A stretch of 64,000 bases of DNA from Styela clava. Lineage: Eukaryota; Chordata; Ascidiacea; Stolidobranchia; Styelidae. The position numbers and the translations under genes are program-made. The first letter of the stretch is position 1. The number at the start of each line of letters is the position of its first letter. The notes beneath the pieces are model-generated. The model searched no databases. It was not told where the DNA came from and saw only the letters and a list, made by a program, of their open reading frames with translations. Location of the stretch: contig NC_135257.1 of assembly GCF_964204865.1 (NCBI RefSeq), positions 13,290,151 to 13,354,150 on the forward strand. Direction: 5' to 3'. Below, piece after piece: positions 26,801 to 38,800 of the stretch.

Positions 26801-29800
26801 TTCATATTTGCAGATTATTGCAGTATATATTTTATATACCTTGAGTGATGTTAACAGAATTAAATTAATACGGCAAAAGTAGTATCGGTGATGGATTTGA
26901 ATATTTGCGCAACACAAAATCATCCTAGTAAAACGCCCATACTTTTAAATACCAACCATTATCCAAATTATTTGCCAAAAAGCGGGATAAAGTATTAGTT
27001 ATTTTTCCGACTTGTGACAATTTTTTCACGAGTACAAAAATTAATTATATTCGGAAACTTCACCACACATTTTAAGTCCGCAGATCGCCGTTGTATGTTT
27101 GAGTAATAATACTTTTATTATTTTATAAATATGAAAATAGGAATCAATAACTATTTATAATCGGGTAGTTTACCACACATTCTAAGTCCACAGATCGCCG
27201 TTGTATTTTTTAAATACGAAAATAGGAATCAAAAATTAATATTAATCGCGAGTTTGCCACACAAATTATCTCCACAGATTGCCGTGATATTGTGCCGAAT
27301 ATAATTAGTTTTTGATTCTTATTTTCGTACTCACGAAAAATTGTCACAAGTCGGAAAAAGAATTTATACTTTATCCCGCTTTTTGGGAACTAATTTGGAT
27401 AATGGTTGCCATTGGTTTGCATTTAAAAGTATGGACTTTTTACTAGGATGATTTTGTGCTGCGTAAAATATTCGAATCCATGACTGATACCACTATTTAA
27501 AATGTCTTACCATGTTAATTTAATTCTATTATCATAACTCAAATGTTGGTAAATCGGGCAGTTTACCACACATTTTAAGGCCACAGATCGCCGTTGCATT
27601 TTAGAATTATAATAGTTTTATTATTTTGTAAATACGAATCCGAAATTAAATATAATTGGGCAGTTTACCACGTATTTCATGTCCACAAATACCCGTGGTA
27701 TTTGGTATTAATATTTTCATTATTTTATCAATATGAAAATAGGAATCAATATTCAATAATATCGGTCAGTTTACCACACATTTTATGTCCACAGATTGTC
27801 CATACAACCATGAGTTACGTTGAACGGAATTAAATTAATACGACATGACATTTTAAATGCTGGTACCAGTCATGGATTGGATTATTTTGCGCAACAAAAA
27901 ATCATCCTGGTAAAGGATCGTTACTTTTAACTATCGTTATCAAAATTATTTGCCAGAAATTATTTTCTAATAAATCGACTTGTAATTTATTGGATATCGT
28001 AACAATGACGGCTATAAATACCGTATTTCCCAGCTAATAAGTCCACATGGCAAATAGGACGATGTCTATTTTTAGCACTCAAAAAAGGGGTTTTTCCATA
28101 TAGGCCTCCAATAAGACTGGTAGAAAAATTGTGTCCCTGTGATATGCGCTAATAATTTTATATGTTTAGAACCAGATCATGTTAGTTTGGTAGAATCATA
28201 CTCACAGAATTAACTATTTTTAACAATTGAGTGGTAAATTTAAGTTGTAAAGCGGCAATCATTTTGGACAACCTATTAACCCGAATGTTGAAATAATTTT
28301 GGAATGTGATAAGTGCTATACTGTACGTCCACGGGTTATTTCACAGCTGTGTTTTCCTGTCCCTGTCGTGTTCTGCTGAATCGGCAAAACGAAAGGGTCA
28401 CAAATCACTTTCACTCGGTGGCCATGTTTCTCTTTAAAGTAACGATAATTGGCCTGCGATTAAATATCATGATTGGAAGACCCTAAGACCCAAATATAAG
28501 GTTACACAAATCATGCTTGAGAAGACTAATAAGCAGGCCACATAGAAATAAAATAAACATACTTTCTCAATTAGAACCCCCCCCCCCCCCCCCCCAAAAA
28601 TCAGGCCGAAATATTGGGCATAGAAAAGCGGTATTTGTCAATTTTTCGACGTAATGGAAATGAATTTGTAAATTGAAAGCCTCGTTGACGAATGTCGGCA
28701 ATGTCCACCCACGCAAACGTGCAAATGTGTCGCAACACTATGCGACGTACGGTCGCACAGAATATAAACAATCAAAGTGCCGATTCTAATTCATCGTCAT
28801 TACAATACGTGAGACAGCGTAAAGAGTCGTTTGAAGATTCCCGTAAAACGAAACACCACGTTTACGGCGAAAAGTAGCTACTATTCGTAATTATTCGAAA
28901 ATCAGCCGAAAAGGTATTCGAATACTATGATATTCGATTCGTTTTGGACAACCCTGCCGTCGGGGTATTGTTTTGTTGAAAATTATTATTAATGTGAGAG
29001 CGCCAAAAACATACAGTCCATACCGATGCGACTGCAATTTATATGGTCGCAATTGGTGTGGCGCGTTTATTGATAGTGTAAAATAAATTAAACGAATATC
29101 AATTATAACCAAGCCTGTCAGCGTGTTTATTTTCTGTGGGCAGGAATCGTAAAATACGATCTTGAGACAAATTCACTTCTATTATAAAATCTTAATTTTC
29201 TGTTATTATCGTTATACAAATAACGTGTGGCAACTTTTTAATTTATCGTCGACCAAAAAACCGCCCCACACTCGTCCAAACGTGTGTCGAGCTTGAACGA
29301 CAGGAACAGATTCATCGCTGACCTTAATTAGGGAAAATATGTATTTTATTGGGAATGCAAAATAAATGTAACAAAACGCATTTTTTGTGATATAACTTTG
29401 TATTTTCGGAAACGGGTTGCCGTGAAAGGTAAAATTTGATCTAAATTAATCGCAAAAAGGTTTTATTTTAAATGTAACAAAACACATTTTTCGAGATACA
29501 ACTGTATTTTGAATGAAGAGTAAAATATGATCTGAATTAACCGTAAATAATGTTTCATTCCAAATGTATCATAACGCATTTTTTGCGATATAACTTTGTA
29601 TTTTCGAAAACGGGGCGTCACGAAAATTATTAATCTAATGTTTTATCTATCGTCTAACTAACGTCTGGAACACTGGAACGGGAGAACTCTAGCCCGCGAA
29701 ACGTCATTTAATTTAAAATAGAGAATGTTTCACGCATTTCAAAACGGAAAATCACCAGTAAGTGGACAGGGATTCAACGCTCCGGATTCAGTATTCTATC

Positions 29801-32800
29801 TCCCCCATGTCAGAACTTTCTGAAGAATGGAACAAAGAACCCGTCAAACCGCCGCGGAAGAAGGGGAGTATTTTTTGCACTAATAATTAGGGCGTGACAA
29901 TATCAAAATCGTCAAGAAACTGGTGAATTTGCAAATTTCATAAATAAAATTGTGAATTGCTCGGTAACATTATAGCTATAATTATCGCCGGGGTATTGTT
30001 TTGTTGAAAACACGTTGAAACTTGAGGGAATTAGTTACAATTAGCGCCTGACCTCTATTAGGCACTCGAGCACTCAAAAAAAAAGCACTCCAGCCCAATC
30101 TTTTTAGCATTAAGTCGCATTCGTAAAATATCCTGTAAAAGAAGTGCTGTTCATTAACGTCATCTCTCTCGTCTTATGACCACGCAGAAATGCCTTTATT
30201 GCCGAATTATTCAATCACTATTTTAAATCAATATTCAGGATTGGCACAATTTCAGACTTGCGAAGTTTATCACCATAGAAATACATGAGAAAGTTAATTA
30301 TCGTCTTAATAAATATCTGCATGACGTTATGGACAATAATATTACCATTCGCATAAAACTAGGACGGTAAATTTACAAATCTTGATAGGTAATATTAAAG
30401 CCAGGGATGGCCAATTCGAATAAAGTATTCGAATGTATTCGAATATCTCGTCATTCGAATATCGGAATTCACGTTCATAAGAATATCGGATATTTGTGTG
30501 ACGTCACACATTTTCGACGCCGCTTTCAAGACGTTTCCGTTGAATGAAAACATTCTCGATAGAAACTTGCGCGTGATTGTTTTCATCACTCATCAGCGTA
30601 ACGTGTTATTTAGGCCGTAAACGCCTTTACGATTGTGTTATTTTCTCTAAAACGAAAATTTTCCACAAATTTGTTCCACGATAACGATATTTATCTTATT
30701 TTTATACGTGCACGGAATTGTGAATCTGGTAAATACGTTCATTGGCGGCAGGTTTCTAAAGACAACGCAACTTTTTGATTGAAAAGCGGCAATTTAAAAT
30801 TCTGAAAATAAAACCGTAAACGATATAAGTTTTATTGAGGCCCGCGTAAATTTAAAAAACGCTTTTCTAGGCAGTGAAAGTCGCAAAATATCGTGTGCCT
30901 CTGGCACACATTATGTTTGGTCGGCGTTTAGAAACATATCATCGCTAATTGAGGGCGTGATTTGCCTGATTTTTTTTTTTTTTATTCGTTATTTTTTTTT
31001 CCGTCTTTAACACGATACAAGGTTTGGAATGCGACTTTTTCCCGGGTTGTGAGGATGTATATAATATAATTAATCTAAAGTATATTCAATCAATTTTATT
31101 GTGATGAAATAAATATTACTCTGAGATAGTGAGATATTACTGCATATTTATGGATTTTTCGAACGGTTATATCTAAAAATAATCAGAGTGGCAGCATTTC
31201 GATCGAGCGGAGTCACTGTAAACAAGTACATCTAAATAGTTGCCCAATTCGCAAAATACGGATCAAAACACTATTTAATAGGACAGTTTACCTCACGTTT
31301 TTATTTTTATAACCGCGGATTGCAATGGTATATAAGAGTGGTGAGGATTTTATTTTGTCGACGCAACCGCAAGTTAAATTGAAGACAATTAAATTAATAA
31401 AGCAAGACATTTTAAATATGCCGTGTCGGTCACGAATTCATCACTTAGCACAACAGAAAAATATATATTCGTTGTTATATTATTTGTTGTGAAAGTCGAC
31501 TCTTTTAACAGGTGGCATAATCGCGGCGATGAATATGTATTTTTAATTCACTGCTAAACTTTATATGTATATTCATTGTATGAAATACAATATGTATACA
31601 CTTAACAGGGTTTTATATAATTATTTGAGATTTTCCTAACGGCGATAACGAGTTGGCAAGATTGCAAAAATACGTATTAAAATTAAATACATCAGGCAGT
31701 TTATCTGGTAATTTTAGGTCACAGATCGCCGTGGACCGAATAGTAACGTTTTTTTTTTTACGTAAGAAGAAGCAACCGCGAGTTACGTTGGACACATTAA
31801 ATTATTATATAAAGATATTTTAGAATCTCGTAGTTGTCATGGATTGAATATTTTACGTAACAGAATGATCATTATACTCTGAAAAGGCGGCTCTTTTAAC
31901 GAGCGCGAAATCGCGGTGGGTGTTACAGGCGGCAATGGGAATTTCCAATTTCGAAAATCCTGGCTGCGCGCTAGCAGTGGTGGTCATCTATTCTCGACTA
32001 ATTTATTCCTAATTTCAAATACAACAATATGTTACACATAATAACAATATGGTTCACATAAATTATTATACAAATATACTGGTAGGTAGTAGAATACCTC
32101 AGGCTCAAATATTAGAATTTTTAAAGGCATAATGGATTTTCGATTGTTGTTGCCTGTATTGCCAATAAAGTTTATTACTCTCAGAAAATATACATAATTA
32201 TCTGAATACAAGTAGTATTTTTGTCAATAGACTTGACTATTATCGTAATATCATGGTACCAATGATAGAAAGCGTCAGACAACTCCTTGGCTATCTTTTC
32301 ATATGGCCATTTGTACAAAGTGAATAATTTTAATAAACTGACTGTGTCACGAGTTGCTATTATTTTTTATTGATAGCTATAAACTATCAATTAGATTGTG
32401 TGCATATACTGTTGGTTTGTGGCTTCATTCTGATATTTTTATTGAAGCTTATTTCCTAATTTACTGGGTTTTAATTTAACTAAAACAAAAATGTGTTATT
32501 TTCGATTTTAGAATGTATTCGGAATTCCAGATTCGAAAACATTATTTTAGAATGTATTCGGAATAGTTTAGTATTCGGAAATGGCCATCCCTGATTAAAG
32601 CCAACGCAAATGTTAATTTGAGTCCTCAATGTCTTCAACAGCTGTTGCCGATGTGAACGAACGGGTAAACCCGAAATATAAAACTTCGATGTCCGCCGAC
32701 CCACAAGAATTCATATTTGTAAAAAAGAGAGGGCGGGAATATAGATTACCCAAAACCTGGATATCGCCGCCAAAACGATCGGTGACAAGAACAATTAGCG

Positions 32801-35800
32801 ATTACAACGGAATTAACCAGTAAAAAGGCTTTGTTGCCGATTTTTTAATGTTTCCACCACGTTTATTCGGTACTCCTTAAAAATATTCGATTCAAAAAAA
32901 TATTGAATTTTGCCCACCCAACCTCCGCATATCAATGAGAAATAGTTGTGTAAATATCGCAAAATTCCGGAAAATGCCACGTCCTTTCAACATTGTGATT
33001 ACAATAAAATGGCACTTAATGGTATTTTGTGAATTTGGTGATTTTGCAAATCTGTGACATGCTGCTAAAAGTTTCGTCTGATTTGAAAATTGTGCAGTTT
33101 GGTCACAATTCATCCAAAGTGACCATAACATGTAACACTTTTATAGTCATTTTGAATTCATCGATATCATTGATAGTCACATGACCACTCTCGTTCAAAG
33201 AAACGCACTGCGTATTATTCCAACATCTGGTTTCAATCACCGAGAGCGTTTTTTGCGGGAGAAGCGGAATCGGTGTGCTTGTATAATAATCATATTATAA
33301 ACAAGAATTTTGCCGTTAATGCAAAAGCTTTATGGTTAGAATTTCGGTAAATATCGCTATGATATGCAGAATTGAGTTACAAAGTACTAGTATGTTACTT
33401 ATTTGTCAACTTAATACTCGAAAGTATTTGTTAAATTTGAATTTTTATTCCATTCGAAATCAGAAAAAAGTGCTATTTCTCTTCAAAATCGGAAAAAAGT
33501 GCTATTTCGCAGTCCCTAAAAAAAGTTGCGAAAGTGCTTCGCAATTTTCGCAAAAAAGTGCGCTAATAGTGAACACTGATCACGACCACCACAGCTTCGT
33601 GACAAGACAATTATTTTGCGTCCTCACAGTACTTCTAGAATAATTCGTCGTGGTTCAACGCTAATTTTGTGCGACTTACTACATTTCCGTAGATTGGCTA
33701 TACTATATATACGTTCCGTGGTTATCCTACTATTATAAAGAGTGCTGCCCTGTAGCAAAGCTGTAAAATTCGCCAACTCGGGCAAATTAGTAGGCTACGT
33801 TTGAGCGGGTACGAATCAGCTAAAGTTTGATCAAGATTTTATGAAAGTATTCATTTCTTACTGTCTCTTTTCCATTGCAGGTTCCAAAACATATTTATCA
33901 AAATAAAGTCGAACTAATCTCTCTCTTTCTTCTAGACCTGGTAAATCAAATTCAACTATTTCGTCCACTCTGTCGTTTATCGCCCAATCCAATTGTTCAG
34001 GTTGATTACTGGCCAATACCATCATGAACCTTAAAAATATATAATACTTTTTATCTGGTATGGACACGAATTCAGTTGCAGTTCTTTTAATTAACTGGCT
34101 ATGTTTTTAAATCGATGTTCTCTGGATTAAAATACTCTTCGTGGGAGCTATTGATATACGGTGACAATCAGAGCGGGTATACCCCCGGTTGATCGTTGGA
34201 TGAAGTTATCCTGGAAATCAAAAACACAATTTGAAGTTTTAATAAGTATGTTTCATTACTTGCTGGATTGATCTCCCGTACGATACAGGAACGCGTTCAA
34301 TGTTGCACGAAGGTCTTCGCTTATTTTTTCCTAGAAAAAGAAAACAGATTCTGAAAAACGGAAAAAACTCGCATTGTATTAAAACAGTAGAAACGAAAGT
34401 GTTCATTCCATACAAAAAATCAGTAAGTCTACCCTCACATATATGACAAAGTGGAGAAATCTTCGTTCTCAAATAAATACATGCACCAAAGATATACCGA
34501 ACAATATAAATCACATGTACTGGCAAGGAAGTATATTTTTATGATTGGAAAATTAGAGCTTTCGGAAGAATACGTTACGTTAAATTGAAAACGTGAGCGT
34601 TACATATTCCCAACTACGTCACTCCCTAATTGTAATGGATCCTGATTATGAGCTGTTCAAAATAGAACTAAATTGTTGGACAATCTAACATATAAAACGA
34701 TACAAGCTGATTGAATAGTTTATGGCGCACATTTAAACATGATGTGGGACAATTCCAGATTATTAAGAACAGAAAGAAAAGTTATGAAGATTTAACGTGG
34801 CGCCTTTAAAGATTAGACATCACGTGATAAATGTTATACAGTATTTCAAGAAGAAAAAAAAACTTACAGTGGCCCTTTTTCGTAAGAAGGCATCTGCTTC
34901 ATCTACGAATAACATTAACCTGCACAAAAATTTAAAAAAAAAATAAGTATAAATAATTTAGCCAGAGTTAGCGCCAGCTAAAAATGAAGACATTCTTGCA
35001 TTCATTGACCATGCTCGGATGTTTAAATCACAAAGTGGTTAAAAAAAATTATTGAAAAAAAACTTTGGAACCTTACTAATGTATTTAATATAAGTATAAT
35101 GTTCAAGAACTAGAAGTTGAGTAACCCGGTACGCTTCAGCACCAGTGCGGTGTGTTAATACATCAAATCCAAAACATATTACCAATACTACATACCCCCT
35201 TCGACTGCTGTTAGCCCAATCAAACAATTTATGAACTGCTGTTACGCCATCACGACCCATTGGTGCAACGTCACCTCCAGTCATAATAGCGAAATCCATA
35301 CCGGAATGTAAAGCTAATTTCTGCAACAAAGGACGTACAAAGTATGTTTAGTATACACATACAAAACTTTAAATTATAGTTCATTGTACAGGAATATTTT
35401 GGCGACGAAAATTGAAGTTAGGTTATGGCGTAATGCAGCGATTCCCAAACTTTTTGTTAGTGCGTGGCAAAATCATCAGGGGAAAAGAAAAAACTCACGG
35501 AGCACTAGCACGAAAAAAATGCTGCTTTTGAATAAAATTCAATTTTGGGATCGTTAATGTGTGCTTTATGCATTTTGAAGTCTGTAAACGTGTAGTCCTT
35601 AGGAATAAAGGCAGAAAGTCTTCTTTCCCATATCTGCCTGATTTTTCGTTAAAATGCTTAAAATAATCACTCATGTTCGCGGTTCAGCAGATGAATAAAC
35701 TAAACTACAAGTCACAAATTGCAGCAAGTAGTGTCTATCTCCATTATTGCGTAACAATAGAGTTAGACACTACGTAACAGAAAGTAAACGACATGAAAAG

Positions 35801-38800
35801 GTAAAATGAATCGATTCATTCATATACACATCATTTAACATGAGAGACAATAAATAAAACATTTAACGATATTTTAGTTATGTTTAACTCAATTCTCTTT
35901 AATCGTTGAGGCGCACCTTTTGGCGTAATGAATTGGACAATTTAGCAATGCCGAAATCTGACTGTTCGTTGAGAACGAATGTTAAAATATCTCATAGGTG
36001 TCAAGTATTTGTCCATCGCGGAAGAATATAAAGCTGATAAAATTCAATTAGCAAAATTAAATAATATTAAATTCTGATTGGAACGACTAATTCACAAAAT
36101 AACAAATATAAATAACAGATATACTTATATTGTATTTTTGAACTTATAACAACTTGTTTATTGCTCATTGGTGCATACACGATTACTATAATATAATGAT
36201 ATTACCTTGGAAAACAATGTTTTCCCTGTGCCGGGTGGCCCATGTAACAAAATATTCCTATAAACGCCTCTATTCGTTTTAGTATTTCGGGTTGAAATCG
36301 CGATATCACGTATGTTCTCTTCTAGAGTTGGCTAAAAAAAGACAAAGATTCATTTATTAATCTCGAAATATTCAGGGAAATTTACAATTTGTTAATAATG
36401 AAATAACTAAACCATTCTCACGTGAAATTCACAAACGTTCATTTACCTTGAGAACGACGCCACGTAAAGAATCTTCGGGCTTGCTGAAAAATCGACGTGA
36501 TGTCTTGATTGGATGTCTGAGCCCTTCTAGGAAGGTCAATCTGCTTGTTTCTCTTACGAGTGACGGTTTTCCCAATCTTGCCTCTATATAACGAGCCGCG
36601 ACACCGATGCCGTTTTTAGCGGTGTACAAGCCAACCGCAGCCAACGTTATGCCAAACGCCTGCAAGAAAGTGCGTAATTCAAAAGATTAAATCCACCTAC
36701 CACATTTATTTCCCACTACGAGCCGAACGCCACTTGTTGGAACAAATTCAAATACCAAGAACAAAATTTCGATGACAGAATAACTAAACTTACCGCTGTG
36801 GTGATTTTATCCCAGTCGTTTAAAAATGCTTTAGCGCCGTCACCCATCACGCTTCCAGCCGTTCTAAAAGGTAGAAGTAATGAAGGACGATGTAATTTTG
36901 TATAGCCTGGAACAGCACATAGAGCAAGCTAGATATTTTTCCGTAGAGGATTTGCGGAAATTCTGTTTGTTAATTTTCTTACTTAATCGACTCCAGTACT
37001 GTTGTCCTATGTTCTGCAGCTTTCAGACGGATTTCTTCGAATCTCAAATCTTGATTTTCTCGATCAGCTTTGGCTCTAGCAAGTGCCTCCGCTTCCGCTC
37101 TCGCAATTTCATTATCCCTTCGTAATTTCATTTCGTGTTCCAGTGTGGCTGTTACGAGACGAAAGAATTCAAATATTAAAAAGGTAAAATACTAAGGGAA
37201 GAAATCCCGCATTGTTGCACCAAATCGCAAAAGAAGTTCAAATTAGCCCCAATAATCGACCCATTTGATTGCGTTAAATATGAAACTTTTGATGTCGCAC
37301 CTCGTCTCATGGCTTCCTGCTTTTCAACCGATTGTTCTTGTCTTCTGAGATCTTCTTCATTTCTAGCAGCTTGTTGCTTTAACTGATCGTCGTATCTTCT
37401 TCGCGATAAAAGATCTTGGTATTCAGCTTGCTGTTGAGTGTAAAGGTTTACGATGATAAGGTAATTTATACTATTTTTGAATTTGTGGGAAACTATCATG
37501 TGCTCGAACAAAGCGTTCATTTTTCGTAAGACGCATGCCTCATTATGACGTAATTATGTGCTTTATATTTAACGTGAAAAAATTAAATAAATTCATTTTT
37601 AGAATAGGTATGCAATTTTTTTTACACTGGTAAATCGGTGAAAACTAGAGCGATATAATGCAACCGCATATACCAGGCTTGGAACTTTCCAAGAAGTATT
37701 CGTTTGCCGATCGACGATTATCTGCTTATATAGAGGCTAGCTCTTCTCAACAGGAAAATCCAGCAAAAAAGTTGGTATCGTTCGGAACAACGTTGAACAG
37801 GGGATTATTCCCACATGTTCACGCACCGGATAGAACAGGGAACGAAATTTATCCTTTGCGAGGTGCACCACACAGAGGTCCAGGATGTTACAACAACGCT
37901 GAGGTCAGTAGTTTTACCTACAACCTCGGCCAATGGATATGTAGTTCTCGTGGATATTCTTGTGGAGCGAGGACAAATCCGAGATTCCGAAAAGTGCACG
38001 AACTTGTCACACCCAGCCCATCTTTTTACCAAACTGACTGGACGAAATTCAAATGTCCCGCCGCTGCATACAAACCATTTGAAACATCAGCTATGAGATT
38101 TAAAGAACCTATACTTGATCCAATGATAACACCAGGGCCAGGAATTTACGAACACAATGTACCCAGAAATAGGCGGGTTGAATGGCCTCAGCAGTTCGGA
38201 GCTCCGATCAAGCCCATTCAACCAGACTCTAAAAAACGGACTTTGAGAATCGAACTACTGAGTGACAAGGAGTTTAGGAAGTACCGAAACAGAGTTGCTT
38301 ATTTCAAAATGTATTTCGACTAATTTCAATTATTTATTCGTATTATTTATTTATTGAATTACTTGTTTTCATTTGAATATCTCTAGATGTGTAATATGCA
38401 CACATAAAAAGGGTCCATACTTCAATTAATCAATTCCGGTCTCCCGCGCTTATCAGTTTCACCGCGTTGTAAACAAAAGTGTGTCCACAACCACAAGTAA
38501 GTAATAGGATTTTCTATTATTTAGTACAGCGTAAATAGGCTCGCGGGAATAATAGCATTCAGTAATTTTTTAGTAGGAAATAACGGAAATTCGATAATAA
38601 TTAGGTTTCAGTGTTCTACATGTTTATTATACCAGGCTTGAGTTGAGTTGATAAAAATGGGTGTCGACGTATTTTTGAATAAGATTGGATTATTATTCTG
38701 ATGTTGTAATCTGCACCGCCTTTATCCATCCGAGTCATATGTTAGAAATAAAACGTAAATGAGTAGCCGCAAAAAGAAATTGCCTAAAACTATTTCTTTG

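Larger units (their letters stand above)
26606..28956. mobile_element. hAT-like element nested in the larger one (copy A)
   Basis: The ends are CAGGGATGGCCAATACCGAA at the left and TTCGTTTTGGACAACCCTG at the right, flanked by an exact 8-bp duplication CCGTCGGG (26598-26605 and 28957-28964). The interior holds several copies of a module around CAGTTTACCACACATTTTAA plus CCACAGATCGCCGT, and a poly-C run near 28570. A 61-residue open frame (28692-28877) near the right end has no recognised domain. Confidence 0.85.
24640..33578. mobile_element. 8.9-kb hAT-like element (with nested insertions) in ATAD3 intron 12
   Basis: Termini are CAGTGTTAACTCTAAGC at the left and GCTAATAGTGAACACTG at the right, inverted relatives. 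The subterminal regions share the module GCGAAAGTGCTTCGCA in opposite orientations. An exact 8-bp duplication ATCACGAC flanks them (24632-24639 and 33579-33586). Two other hAT-like elements (26606-28956 and 30402-32593) lie inside, so the host element proper is about 4.4 kb. No transposase ORF survives; the open frames at 24887-25069 and 32629-32823 have no recognisable domain. Confidence 0.8.

Noticed and set aside
27040-27830. CRISPR-like regular repeat array
   Set aside because: Spacing is irregular, repeats are imperfect, and the setting is a eukaryotic transposon.
28692-28877. 61-residue ORF inside hAT copy A as transposase remnant
   Set aside because: No hAT dimerisation, BED zinc-finger or catalytic motif can be seen; too short to assign.
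32629-32823. 64-residue ORF inside the outer hAT element as a captured gene
   Set aside because: Composition is plausible but there is no recognised domain and no splice evidence; kept only as a remark in the element entry.
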